Source: Tetragenococcus halophilus subsp. flandriensis
Lineage (GTDB): Bacteria > Bacillota > Bacilli > Lactobacillales > Enterococcaceae
Assembly: GCF_030161475.1 (NCBI RefSeq)
Contig: NZ_BSUG01000040.1
Coordinates: forward strand, 1 to 47,989
Direction: 5' to 3'
DNA length: 47,989 nt
The notes under the pieces were generated by a model. That model did not search any database, was not told the origin of the DNA, and saw nothing but the letters and a program-made list of their open reading frames with translations. The position numbers and the translations under genes were made by a program. This document shows positions 9,018 to 17,167 of this stretch, piece by piece; position 1 is the stretch's first letter; each line of letters begins with the position of its first letter.

Positions 9018-9053
9018 AGAGCAGTTTTGCATTGAGTCGCAAAAACTGCTCTA
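9018..9053 (-). terminator. Hairpin between cvpA and mutS2
   Basis: Minus strand arms GAGCAGTTTTTGC and GCAAAACTGCTC, followed by a weak T tract (ATTTTC). It may be a partial terminator that lowers read-through from zapA-cvpA into mutS2. Confidence 0.5.
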
Positions 9054-9059
9054 CAATTT

Positions 9060-9602
9060 TTAGATAATGTTAGTTATCCATAATTTATCCAACATATTGG
9101 ATAAAAACGGTGTTTTATCTACAATAAAATCAGCAGTAAAACTTCTATTAAACATATTTTGAATGCCATCTACTGGTAACATCGTTAAAACTTTCAAAAA
9201 TAGTAAAATCGTTATATACATCAATACTGTATTTAAAATACCTGCCACTAACCAGTCGTCTTCCAGAACCCGTGTAAAGCGAAGGTTTCTAAGAAAAAGC
9301 ATAACAAATTTTGTCACTAACCAGCCAATAAGCAACCAGCCGACAAAAGCAACAGCCGCATAATAAGCTTTATCTAAGTCAAAAGACAGCTCTTGGCTAT
9401 AATAAACCATCTCTGTTTCTGGGGTTACTGATAAATAAGGTACATATAACTCAATCTTTTCTCCCCATTGTTCGTAAAGACCCAGGGCAAGAAAAAAGGA
9501 AAGAATACAACCTACAGTGTATATTAGTTGTAAAGCTGTTGCCCGTCTTGCACCAGTGTAAAATGAAAATAATAGTAATAAGAATATTATAAAACCGATC
9601 AT
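9060..9602 (-). CDS. cvpA: CvpA family membrane protein
   Basis: A 180-residue protein with about four hydrophobic spans (IGFIIFLLLLFSFYTGARR at the start, a second after TALQLIYTVG, then AAVAFVGWLLIGWLV and TVLMYITILLFL). The opening matches the CvpA/colicin V production family. The same zapA-cvpA-mutS2 order is common in Firmicutes. Its molecular role is unsettled; a link to envelope or division processes is inferred from the neighbour zapA, 16 bp upstream. Confidence 0.8.
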   Translation of the reverse strand: MIGFIIFLLLLFSFYTGARRATALQLIYTVGCILSFFLALGLYEQWGEKIELYVPYLSVTPETEMVYYSQELSFDLDKAYYAAVAFVGWLLIGWLVTKFVMLFLRNLRFTRVLEDDWLVAGILNTVLMYITILLFLKVLTMLPVDGIQNMFNRSFTADFIVDKTPFLSNMLDKLWITNII

Positions 9603-9618
9603 CCAGTCTTCCTTTCTG

Positions 9619-10059
9619 CTAGCTTTGAGTTACCTTTTTTTGAATACTCTGCTTGCGCTTTTCATTTAAGATTTGTTGTGCTTGTAAGTGATCATGAATT
9701 TGTGCGTCACTATTTCCTTGATCTTTCAGCACTTTTTTTGCTTCTTGTTCTATTTCTTCAATGCGTTGAATACGTTCTTTAAGTTCTGTTACCTCACTTG
9801 CTTTTTGTTGTAAGGTTTCATTTTCTTCTTTTAAGTCTAATAATTCTTTTTGTTTTTTTAACTGATCAGACACCGTATTAATCGCAAGTAAAATCGCCGC
9901 ATGCTCACTGTCTATCTCGGCAGACATTCTTTTAATTTCTTTCAGCTGATCGTTGACAAGTTCAGTCACCATCTTTAAATGCTTGGGATCTTCTTTGCTG
10001 ATAATGGTGTAGTTTTGATTTTCAATCGTCGCTTTAAAACGATTCTTTTGCTTGACCAC
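9619..10059 (-). CDS. zapA: Cell division protein ZapA
   Basis: A ZapA-type FtsZ-ring stabiliser. The N-terminal ~75 residues (RFKATIENQNYTIISKEDPKHLKMVTELVNDQ in the family pattern) form the globular head. From about residue 75 on there is a long Glu/Lys/Gln-rich coiled coil. At 146 residues it is longer than Bacillus ZapA (about 85) through extension of the coil, as seen in other lactic acid bacteria. The start is GTG at 10059 with AGGAGG about 9 nt upstream. First gene of the zapA-cvpA(-mutS2) unit. Confidence 0.85.
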   Translation of the reverse strand: MVKQKNRFKATIENQNYTIISKEDPKHLKMVTELVNDQLKEIKRMSAEIDSEHAAILLAINTVSDQLKKQKELLDLKEENETLQQKASEVTELKERIQRIEEIEQEAKKVLKDQGNSDAQIHDHLQAQQILNEKRKQSIQKKVTQS

Positions 10060-10094
10060 TTGGTTCAGCCTCCTATATCTACAAGTACTTTTTT

Positions 10095-10123
10095 ATTATA
10101 ACACTTTCAATGTTTTTTATTAA
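10095..10123 (-). promoter_or_regulatory. zapA promoter
   Basis: Minus strand -35 TTAATA, a 17-bp spacer, then -10 TATAAT. Confidence 0.5.
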
Positions 10124-10245
10124 AAATACCTTTCTATTATAAAGGAAAATATTAATTTTTTCCACGTATTCACTTATTTTACTACATTTCAATCAGAAAC
10201 GCATTATGCTAAAATAAAGCAATAATATTAGAAGGGAAATTTTTC

Positions 10246-11157
10246 ATGGGAACAACCGTTGTTAAACTAAATAAAGAAAAATTAAAAGAAGCAAAACAGT
10301 ACTACAAAGCTTACATAAGCTCACGTAAAATCCCCTATGCTGCTTTTTTTGCCAAAAAAGATGGCATAACAATCACAGCTTACAACTCAGGAAAAGTCAT
10401 GTTTCAAGGGGATAATGAAAAACAAGAAGCTACATTATGGGAAAATACAGCCGTAGAAAATAGCAAAAAAACAACTGCTTTACCAGCTGATTTTGCGCAA
10501 AAAAGTATTATAGGCAGTGACGAAGTAGGTAACGGCAGTTATTTCGGTCCGTTAGTCGTATGTGCTGTCTATGCTGATAAAAATCATTTAGACGTCTTAA
10601 AAAAACTGGGAGTAAAAGATTCAAAGATGCTTGATGACAAGCAAATTCTAAAACTTGCCCCTAAATTGGAATCATCTATTCCTTTTCAAAAACTAGTGGT
10701 TACACCAAAAAAATATAACCAGATACAACCGCAATATAATGCTGTGCACATGAAAGTAGCATTACATAACCAATGTATTCATTTACTATTAGAAAAAATT
10801 AGTCCGCAAAAACCTGAAGCAATTCTAATCGACCAATTCGCCCAAGAAACAACTTATCGCAAGTATTTGAAAAGTGAAAAAAATCCGGTAACGCAAAATC
10901 TTTATTTCATTACCAAAGGAGAACAATACCATTTAGCTGTTGCGGCGGCCTCAATTATTTGCCGCGCTGAATTTTTAAACGCGCTTAAACAACAATCACA
11001 AGAAGTCGGTATCGACCTTCCTTCAGGCGCCGGTTCACAGTCTGACAAACAAGCCGCTAAAATCATCAAAAAAGGCGGCATTGAACTATTAACAAACTAC
11101 GCAAAGCTTCATTTTAAAAATACAGAAAAAGCGCAGAAAATCGCACAAACAAAATGA
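10246..11157 (+). CDS. rnhC: Ribonuclease HIII
   Basis: A 303-residue RNase HIII, which cuts RNA in RNA-DNA hybrids. The N-terminal ~80 residues form the TBP-like substrate-binding domain. The catalytic domain opens with IGSDEVGNGSYFGPLVV (Asp92, Glu93), followed by the Asp in LGVKDSKML and the Asp in AILIDQFA. DEVG identifies HIII/HII-type enzymes, and the TBP-like extension marks HIII. The start is supported by GAAGGGA 8 nt upstream. Divergent from zapA, as in many Firmicutes. Confidence 0.95.
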   Translation: MGTTVVKLNKEKLKEAKQYYKAYISSRKIPYAAFFAKKDGITITAYNSGKVMFQGDNEKQEATLWENTAVENSKKTTALPADFAQKSIIGSDEVGNGSYFGPLVVCAVYADKNHLDVLKKLGVKDSKMLDDKQILKLAPKLESSIPFQKLVVTPKKYNQIQPQYNAVHMKVALHNQCIHLLLEKISPQKPEAILIDQFAQETTYRKYLKSEKNPVTQNLYFITKGEQYHLAVAAASIICRAEFLNALKQQSQEVGIDLPSGAGSQSDKQAAKIIKKGGIELLTNYAKLHFKNTEKAQKIAQTK

Positions 11158-11168
11158 GCTAAATTTAA

Positions 11169-11199
11169 GGACCTATTTCGAAAAATAGGTCCCTTTCTT
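11169..11199. terminator. rnhC terminator
   Basis: Arms GGACCTATTT and AAATAGGTCC with a CGAA loop, then CTTTCTTA. It probably also serves the convergent chromate-transporter genes. Confidence 0.8.
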
Positions 11200-11212
11200 A
11201 TAATATTTTTTA

Positions 11213-11791
11213 TTAGCCGGCAAATTGGAAAACAATACCCACCAAAGCAGATAAAGCAATAAAAATAACTGGATGCAACTTTTTAAATAAGCGATGTCGC
11301 ATGATAAAAAATAAGAAAATAGCTAAAACCAGCGACTTCCAATTAATAAATCCCAGCCAATCTCCTGCATCAATCAAGCTTGAAACATCAAATAAATCCA
11401 TCCATACCACAGAAAAACCAGCCGCTGCAATCAGTGCAGTCGACGCAGGTCTCAAACCATAAAATACCGATTCCACATAAAAATTATTTCTAAATTTAGT
11501 TAAAAAGCGACCAATAATGATAATAAGAATAATAGCAGGCATAACAAGTCCTACTGTAGCTACAATGCCCCCGAAAGCCCCAGCTGTTAAATTCCCGGCA
11601 TAGGTCGCCATATTAATCCCTATCGCTCCTGGAGTTGATTCAGAAATAGCGATCATATCCGCTAGCTGGTCATAGCTAAACCAGCCTGTTCGATCAGACA
11701 TGTCATATAAAAACGGCAAAGTTGCAAGCCCGCCGCCCACAGAAAACAAGCCCGTCTTGAAGAATTCATAAAAAAGTTGTAAATAAATCAT
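11213..11791 (-). CDS. Chromate transporter subunit (short-chain CHR), second gene
   Basis: A 192-residue single-domain CHR protein with about five to six hydrophobic spans. The family motif FSVGGGLATLPFL and the PGAIGINMATYAG stretch are visible. Short-chain CHR proteins are encoded as tandem pairs that work together as an oxyanion exporter; here the two ORFs overlap by 4 bp (ATGA). Real transport of chromate is unproven for many CHR proteins, and sulfate or another oxyanion is possible. Confidence 0.8.
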   Translation of the reverse strand: MIYLQLFYEFFKTGLFSVGGGLATLPFLYDMSDRTGWFSYDQLADMIAISESTPGAIGINMATYAGNLTAGAFGGIVATVGLVMPAIILIIIIGRFLTKFRNNFYVESVFYGLRPASTALIAAAGFSVVWMDLFDVSSLIDAGDWLGFINWKSLVLAIFLFFIMRHRLFKKLHPVIFIALSALVGIVFQFAG

Positions 11792-12336
11792 TTTTGCTGA
11801 CGTCTCCTTTCTTGCAGCTTAGCAGCGACTCCGATAAAAGCTGCTAAAATAATTAATATCACAGGAGACCAACTTGTAGAGACAGATAGGATAAAAACAA
11901 GAGCAAAAATGAAAATACCTACTTTGTCTACAATTGAATTTTTCCAAAGTTTTAACACAGCATTTAAGATCAGAATATATACACTCACACGAATACCAGC
12001 AAAAGCGTTTTGTATGATGGCTAATTCAGAAAAATTTTGCATAAACATGGAAATTAACGTGATAATAATATAAGAAGGAAAAACAAAGCCTAGAGTAGCT
12101 ACTATACCTCCAAGCGATCCTCGCTGTTTCTGGCCGATAAAAGTAGACGTATTTACAGCTATAATCCCTGGAGTTGTCTGCCCTATAGCATAAAAATCGA
12201 CAAGCTCTTCATCTGTCGCCCAGTTTTTATTTTCCACCACTTCCCTTTGAAGGATAGGTAACATCGCATAACCGCCGCCAAACGTTAATACCCCAATGCG
12301 ACTAAAAGTTAAAAATAAATCAATGAATATATTCAT
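11788..12336 (-). CDS. Chromate transporter subunit (short-chain CHR), first gene
   Basis: A 182-residue partner of the downstream CHR gene, with the same architecture in mirror form: FGGGYAMLPIL near the N-terminus, then TTPGIIAVNTSTFIG. The ATG at 12336 has AAGGAGGAG directly upstream (MNIFIDLFLTFSRIG); the frame can be opened further to 12375 but without a site. The promoter at 12395-12423 and a five-copy tandem repeat lie upstream of it. Confidence 0.8.
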   Translation of the reverse strand: MNIFIDLFLTFSRIGVLTFGGGYAMLPILQREVVENKNWATDEELVDFYAIGQTTPGIIAVNTSTFIGQKQRGSLGGIVATLGFVFPSYIIITLISMFMQNFSELAIIQNAFAGIRVSVYILILNAVLKLWKNSIVDKVGIFIFALVFILSVSTSWSPVILIILAAFIGVAAKLQERRRQQK

Positions 12337-12394
12337 AATCTCCTCCTTGAAGACGAATAATAATTTATAAAACAAAATACGAAAGTTCTATTAA

Positions 12395-12423
12395 ATGATA
12401 TATTAACATTAAGGTATCAACAA
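12395..12423 (-). promoter_or_regulatory. Promoter of the chromate-transporter pair
   Basis: Minus strand -35 TTGTTG, a 17-bp spacer, then -10 TATCAT. Confidence 0.5.
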
Positions 12424-12513
12424 GACCAGAAAATACACGAAAAGTAACAGATCCGTCTATTAAATCAGCTAAAAAACTAAGAATGGAAAAGCAGATTCAA
12501 CATAGCTTTCTAT

Positions 12514-12716
12514 TTTCTTTGAGCTATCCATTCAGATTTCTCATTGTTTTCTGGTTTCTTTGAGCTATCCGTTTAGATTCCTCACTGTTTTCTGGTTTCT
12601 CTGAGCTATCCGTTTAGATTCCTCATTGTTTTCTGGTTTCTCTGAGCTATCCATTCAGATTTCTCATTGTTTTCTGGTTTCTTTGGGGTATCCATTCAGA
12701 TTCCTCACTGTTTTCC
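12514..12716. repeat. Five-unit 41-bp tandem repeat
   Basis: Five contiguous units of 41 bp start at 12514, 12555, 12596, 12637 and 12678. The shared core is TTTCTTTGAGCTATCC, then TTCAGATTTCTCATTG and TTTTCTGG. Two sub-types alternate at one position (CCATTCAGATT against CCGTTTAGATT), and TCATTG alternates with TCACTG. The last unit is degenerate (TTTGGGGTATCC) and ends early. 41 is not a multiple of 3 and no long ORF crosses the array. It lies between the chromate-transporter promoter and tRNA-Gly. Confidence 0.9.
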
Positions 12717-12803
12717 AAAAAATGATGTAATCAATACATTAAACAATCGGCAAAAATAAGACAAAAAAATAAGAACGCTGACGTATCAACGTTCCAAGTA
12801 GTA

Positions 12804-12874
12804 AGCGGGTGACGGGGATCGAACCCGCGACTGCAGCTTGGGAAGCTGCTATTTTACCACTAAATTACACCCGC
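12804..12874 (-). tRNA. tRNA-Gly (anticodon CCC)
   Basis: A 71-nt cloverleaf on the minus strand: acceptor GCGGGTG pairing with the 3' strand CACCCGC, D arm with AGTGGTAAAAT, anticodon stem GCAGC/GCTGC enclosing loop TTCCCAA (anticodon CCC after U33), and T arm GCGGGTTCGATCCCCGT. The discriminator is U and no CCA is encoded. The anticodon is read directly from the loop. Confidence 0.93.
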
Positions 12875-12933
12875 ATAACAAAAACTATTATAGTTCAATG
12901 CAATAAAATACACAATAGACATTGGGAGAAAAT

Positions 12934-13194
12934 TTATTTGTTTTTTAATGTATATATATGTACCTCTCTACTGATCAAAATTAAGGGCCTTATCAAAAGT
13001 TGAAAGCTACCGATCACAAATAAAACTGTTCCATAAAAAGTCGTTGATTCTTTAAAAAACATAAAACTACCAACGATAAAAAATAAAGCCAAAATGATAT
13101 CATTTAATTGATACAAAAAATTGTAGAAGGCATCAATTTTTATATCATGATGAAATAAGGTAAATGTTAACTCTCTTCGATTATTTTGCTCCAT
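12934..13194 (-). CDS. Small membrane protein, YrhK-like
   Basis: An 86-residue protein with two hydrophobic spans (LNDIILALFFIVGSFMFF and TTFYGTVLFVIGSFQLLI) followed by RPLILISREVHIYTLK. The pattern resembles the YrhK domain, whose function is unknown. The ATG at 13194 (MEQNNRRELTF) has GAGGTG 6 nt upstream; a longer frame to 13296 runs through the opuAC terminator and is unlikely. It stands alone between tRNA-Gly and the osmoprotectant operon. Confidence 0.65.
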   Translation of the reverse strand: MEQNNRRELTFTLFHHDIKIDAFYNFLYQLNDIILALFFIVGSFMFFKESTTFYGTVLFVIGSFQLLIRPLILISREVHIYTLKNK

Positions 13195-13258
13195 TATAAA
13201 CACCTCAATACAAAATTTTACTAACAAAAATAAAAAAGATAAAGTATCTTGTTTTTGA

Positions 13259-13294
13259 TTAAAAAAACAGGAAAAGGACTCCCCCTTTTCCTGC
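13259..13294 (-). terminator. Terminator of the opu operon
   Basis: Minus strand stem CAGGAAAAGG / CCTTTTCCTG followed by TTTTTTT, about 20 bp after the opuAC stop. Confidence 0.85.
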
Positions 13295-13312
13295 ATTTAT
13301 ACATTGAATAAA

Positions 13313-14191
13313 TTATTGTTGCCATTCTTCAACTGTATCTTCATTATCTTCGATCCAGTCTCTTGCTGCGTCTTCTGGATCTTCACCGTCTTCAATGTCT
13401 AACATTACGGTGTTCATATCTTCTTCAGTCCATTCGAAGTTATCCAATAGGCTGTATACTTCTGGCATATCATCTTCTAGTCCTTCACGAACCATTGTAT
13501 GAATACTTTCAGCATCTCCCATTGTTCCTTCTGGGTCCTCTAGATATTTAAGGTCATATCTTTCAAACATCCAGTGTGGAGACCAACCAGTAATTGCAAT
13601 TGGATCTTCATTTTGAATGGCACTACCTAATTGTGAAGTCATCGCCCCACTAGAAGATGGCGTTACTTCCCAATCGGACAAGTTATCATAAGTTTCAACA
13701 GTATCTTCTGCTGCAGCAACAACACCAGCACCTGGTTCAATACCAATAATTTCTTGATCAGGCACTTGGTCATCTAGATCTTCGATAGAATCAACATCCA
13801 TATATTCAGGCACAACAATTCCTAATTGTGCTGCGTCTGGCAAGTTTGGACCTAAGTCTTCTACCTGGTCACCAAATTCTTCATATTGTGCTTCGTGTGT
13901 AACTGGCAACCAACCAGCGACCATACCATCTGATTCGCCGTTAGCAACAGCTTCCCACATTACAGCATTATCTAAAGGTGTAATGTTTACATTATAGCCC
14001 ATGTCTTCTAGTACTTGGCCTACAACATTGGTTGAAGCAACTTCTGTATCCCATTCTACCATGGATAGTTCAACGGTATCACCACCGCCGTTGCCGCCAC
14101 CTTCAGCGTCGTTATCTCCTCCACCATTACTGCAAGCAGCTAATAATAGCGTTGAGCTTAGTGCCAACATACCTACTAACTTCTTCTTCAA
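13313..14191 (-). CDS. opuAC: Glycine betaine-binding lipoprotein (OpuAC-like)
   Basis: A 292-residue extracellular substrate-binding lipoprotein of a betaine/proline-betaine ABC importer. The signal peptide ends in the lipobox LAAC (Cys20), followed by a Gly/Asn linker. Trp residues expected for the aromatic cage are visible in VEWDTE, VAGWLP and ITGWSPHWMF. The mature chain is strikingly rich in Asp and Glu, as in halotolerant bacteria. It lies 228 bp after the permease gene, a gap that holds a large hairpin, so it may be expressed at a different level from the rest of the operon. Confidence 0.9.
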   Translation of the reverse strand: MKKKLVGMLALSSTLLLAACSNGGGDNDAEGGGNGGGDTVELSMVEWDTEVASTNVVGQVLEDMGYNVNITPLDNAVMWEAVANGESDGMVAGWLPVTHEAQYEEFGDQVEDLGPNLPDAAQLGIVVPEYMDVDSIEDLDDQVPDQEIIGIEPGAGVVAAAEDTVETYDNLSDWEVTPSSSGAMTSQLGSAIQNEDPIAITGWSPHWMFERYDLKYLEDPEGTMGDAESIHTMVREGLEDDMPEVYSLLDNFEWTEEDMNTVMLDIEDGEDPEDAARDWIEDNEDTVEEWQQ

Positions 14192-14254
14192 AACAAAACA
14201 TCCTTTCTTAATATTTTAAAAATTGAATAACAATTTTTATTCACTAATCATCAG

Positions 14255-14308
14255 GAGACTCAAAAGATAAACAAAGTGATTACACTCTATTCATCTTTTA
14301 CTCGTCTC
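14255..14308 (-). other. Large imperfect hairpin between permease and binding-protein genes
   Basis: Nested inverted repeats GAGAC/GTCTC, AAAAGAT/ATCTTTT and AGTG/CACT with small internal loops. There is only a weak T run on the minus strand. It probably acts as an mRNA processing or stability element, or a leaky terminator. Confidence 0.5.
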
Positions 14309-14418
14309 AAATTTTCTCAAGCGACTTTCAATAAATAAATATCATACTTCTCTTTAACAAAAGTCGATGAGAATCTAATTTCTCTGGCATACTTTTTTTA
14401 CTTTCTTATATGCCTGCT

Positions 14419-15279
14419 TTAATTATCACTTGAACTATTTCCACTAGTATTTAAATTTTGTGTAAAGCGGTCCATAATAATCGCTAAAATAACAATAGCT
14501 ATACCATAAACAAAACCGTTACCTACTTGTGAACGTTGTACCGCTGATAATACCCCTTGTCCTAAACCAGGGGCGCCGATCATAGAAGCAATAACAACCA
14601 TAGATAGAGCTAACATCAAGGTTTGGTTAATCCCTGCAAAGATATTTCCTTTGGCTAAAGGCATTTCTAGTTTAAATAATTTTTGCCAACCTGTGCCCCC
14701 AAAAGAATCGGAAGCTTCTACTAGTTCCACCGGTACTTGACGAATTCCAAGATTTGTCATACGGACAGTCGGTGGCAGTGAAAAGATCACTGATGCAAAG
14801 ACCCCAGGTACCATACCGATACCAAAGAAGGCAACGGCTGGAATCAAGTAAACAAATCCCGGCATGGTCTGCATGAAGTCAAGAATCGGTGTAATAATGT
14901 TTCTGGCGATTTCACTTTTTGACATTAAAACACCCGCTGGTACGCCAATAATGACAGAGATCAGACTTGAAATAATCACTAAAGTAAGGGTACTTAACAA
15001 GTCAGACCACAAATCTTGGTTATAAATCAATAACAAACCAAGTAAAGTAAATGTAGGTAATTGCCATTTTTTTCCACCAAGGAAAAATGCAGCTACTGTA
15101 ACTATCAAAATAAACAATAATGGATGAATCATGTTTAAGCCATTGGTCATAGCATCCATAATGTTTTGCCCTAAGGTTTGCAAGAATGAGAAAAAGGCAG
15201 CCCAATGTTCAGTTAGCCAATCTACGCCGGTGTCAACCCATTCCGAGAGTGGGAGCTCATTTTGTAAAAAATCAAGCAT
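14419..15279 (-). CDS. opuAB: Glycine betaine ABC transporter permease (OpuAB-like)
   Basis: A 286-residue inner-membrane permease of the BPD_transp_1 family with six or more hydrophobic spans. The EAA-type loop that contacts the ATPase is visible near [24 protein letters not shown]. The N-terminal amphipathic segment ([16 protein letters not shown]) is typical of OpuAB/ProW. The ATG at 15279 follows GAGGTG and overlaps the end of opuAA by 8 bp, so translation is coupled. A GTG two codons upstream is possible. Confidence 0.92.
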   Translation of the reverse strand: MLDFLQNELPLSEWVDTGVDWLTEHWAAFFSFLQTLGQNIMDAMTNGLNMIHPLLFILIVTVAAFFLGGKKWQLPTFTLLGLLLIYNQDLWSDLLSTLTLVIISSLISVIIGVPAGVLMSKSEIARNIITPILDFMQTMPGFVYLIPAVAFFGIGMVPGVFASVIFSLPPTVRMTNLGIRQVPVELVEASDSFGGTGWQKLFKLEMPLAKGNIFAGINQTLMLALSMVVIASMIGAPGLGQGVLSAVQRSQVGNGFVYGIAIVILAIIMDRFTQNLNTSGNSSSDN

Positions 15280-16531
15280 TTGCACTCACCTCTTCCTTGT
15301 CTGTTGACTCTGTTGCTTCATCAGCTTTTTGTTCTTCATCGTCTTTTCCAGTATCGGTGTCAGTCATTGCCCCGATTACACTACCACGAACGACAACACC
15401 TACCACACGATCCTCTTCGTCAACGACAGCTAGAGGTGCAGCAGAGTTTTGAATCATATTAAAGATATCCGTTACTAAGGTATCTTTTTCCACCTTTTGT
15501 ACGTTTTTATCCAATACTTCTGTTAGTGGTTTTTCATTTTTACGTGCATCCAAAGCATTTTCAGCTGTTAAGCTTCCTTTTAAATAACGTTTACGGTCAA
15601 CAGCTAGTAACATACTAATTTCTTCTTTACGCATTCTTTGTAAAGCCACATTAGGACCGTCTGCTTCTGCATTAATTGTCAAAGCAGGCTCCATAATATT
15701 TTCGGCTGTTAGCACCTTGGAACGGTCGATATCTTCGGTAAACTCACGTACGAAATCATTGGCTGGATGCGTCAAGATTTCTTCACCGGTACCGATTTGC
15801 ATTACTTCACCATCACGCATTAAAGCAATCCGATCACCGATACGCAAAGCTTCGTTCAAATCGTGGGTGATAAAGATAATGGTTTTTTGTACGCGTTCTT
15901 GTAAGTCCATTAAATCATCTTGCATATCCCGACGAATCAAGGGGTCCAAAGCAGAGAAAGCTTCGTCCATAAGTAGCACTTCTGGATCGTTAGCTAAAGC
16001 ACGTGCTAAACCCACCCGTTGTTGCATCCCACCGGATAGTTGATTAGGATATTGATCTTTAACAGAAAGCAAACCAGAGTTATCTAAAGCTGCTTCTGCT
16101 TTTTTCCGACGTTCTTCCTTCGGTACGCCTCGTACTTCTAGACCATATTCCGTATTTTGTAAAATGGTCCGTTGGGGAAAAAGACCAAAGTTTTGGAAAA
16201 CCATATTGGCCTTGGTACGACGAACTTCACGTAAATCCTCTTTAGACATTTTCGCTACGTCTTCATCGTCAATGTAAACCGAACCTGAGGTAGGTTCAAT
16301 CAAACGATTGATCATTCGTACTAAAGTAGATTTCCCACTTCCGGATAAGCCCATGATCACAAAGACTTCTCCTTCGTTAACATCAAAACTTACATCATGT
16401 ACACCGACAGTCGCGCCAGTTTCTTTTAAGATTTCTTGTTTTGATTTTCCCGCTTTTACTTGTTCGAGCGCTTGTTGACTTCTTCGACCAAATATTTTGG
16501 TTAAATGTTCTACGCGAACTTTTTTACTCAA
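15272..16531 (-). CDS. opuAA: Glycine betaine ABC transporter ATPase with CBS domains (OpuAA-like)
   Basis: A 419-residue ATPase. Walker A is GLSGSGKST (61-69), the signature [15 protein letters not shown], and Walker [15 protein letters not shown]. The C-terminal ~140 residues form a tandem CBS module ([14 protein letters not shown] onwards, ending with [20 protein letters not shown]), which in OpuA senses ionic strength or a cyclic dinucleotide. A charged tail rich in Glu/Asp/Lys follows. The start is TTG at 16531 with AAGGAG 9 nt upstream. First gene of opuAA-AB-AC. Confidence 0.93.
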   Translation of the reverse strand: MSKKVRVEHLTKIFGRRSQQALEQVKAGKSKQEILKETGATVGVHDVSFDVNEGEVFVIMGLSGSGKSTLVRMINRLIEPTSGSVYIDDEDVAKMSKEDLREVRRTKANMVFQNFGLFPQRTILQNTEYGLEVRGVPKEERRKKAEAALDNSGLLSVKDQYPNQLSGGMQQRVGLARALANDPEVLLMDEAFSALDPLIRRDMQDDLMDLQERVQKTIIFITHDLNEALRIGDRIALMRDGEVMQIGTGEEILTHPANDFVREFTEDIDRSKVLTAENIMEPALTINAEADGPNVALQRMRKEEISMLLAVDRKRYLKGSLTAENALDARKNEKPLTEVLDKNVQKVEKDTLVTDIFNMIQNSAAPLAVVDEEDRVVGVVVRGSVIGAMTDTDTGKDDEEQKADEATESTDKEEVSANA

Positions 16532-16591
16532 AAGTTAACACTCCTTCTTTTCTCCTTTTTTTCAGAAAACTACCATGAAAGTGACCATACT

Positions 16592-16620
16592 ATAGTATCA
16601 TCGAGTTGTCACTTTGTCAA
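16592..16620 (-). promoter_or_regulatory. opu promoter overlapping a palindrome
   Basis: Minus strand -35 TTGACA, an exact 17-bp spacer, then -10 TACTAT. The 12-bp perfect palindrome ATACTATAGTAT (16587-16598) covers the -10, and an outer GTGAC / GTCAC pair encloses both. It may be an operator for a BusR/OpuR-type osmotic repressor; that is inferred from lactic acid bacterial opuA/busA control, not from a known site. Confidence 0.65.
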
Positions 16621-17167
16621 AAAAGAATAACATTTTTTCTTATTTCCTGTTGAAAACTTCCTATAATCAGAAAATTTTGTACGCTTAACCAACTGTTATT
16701 AAAGGATTTGCTTTCATAATCTATACTTAGTCCACAATCTAAGAAGAAAAATCCTTTGCTTTTATTAAGAACTGACAACAGACGATTTATCTTAAGTGGT
16801 CAGTTTAGACAAACTTTGTAAAATGATATCATAATAACTGTTAGACTTAAACCCTTAATTTTTAGAAAGTTTTAGAAAAAGGAAAATAAAATCACATTTG
16901 TCTATCCTTTTTGCAGGTGGAGCTTTTTTGAACGACAAGCTTTTTGATAAAACTTTTCAATTCTTGAAACCTCCTCCTCTCTAAAATTGTGTCCCTTTTT
17001 TAAACAAAAATAGTTTATGAGTTACAAACAACAGTATACTATTAAATATATAGTCAACAGCAGTAAAAAGCAAATAATATTTATCCGTTAACAATAACCT
17101 TTGATACAATGAACAATTGAAAAAATCTATTAATTAAAGGATAATAAAATTTAAGGAGGCTTACTTT
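16621..17167. other. Long intergenic region, largely featureless
   Basis: About 550 bp between the opu promoter and the FAD oxidoreductase gene. On the minus strand, GAGGAGGAGG at 16970-16980 precedes a TTG-started frame of 22 codons (16892-16960) rich in Lys, with no hydrophobic segment and no terminator after it; I cannot show that it is real. A TACAAT box about 60 bp before the oxidoreductase may be that gene's -10. Nothing else stands out. Confidence 0.35.

Noticed and set aside
12514-12716. CRISPR array
   Set aside because: The units are contiguous with no unique spacers and no cas genes are near.
12809-13003. Plus-strand ORF of 64 codons covering the tRNA-Gly gene
   Set aside because: Its first part is an antisense translation of tRNA-Gly (the common spurious MTGIEPATAAWEAAILPLNYT reading), so it is not a gene.
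15717-16043. Plus-strand ORF of 108 codons
   Set aside because: It lies entirely antisense to opuAA, an unmistakable ATPase gene, and has no ribosome binding site or homology.
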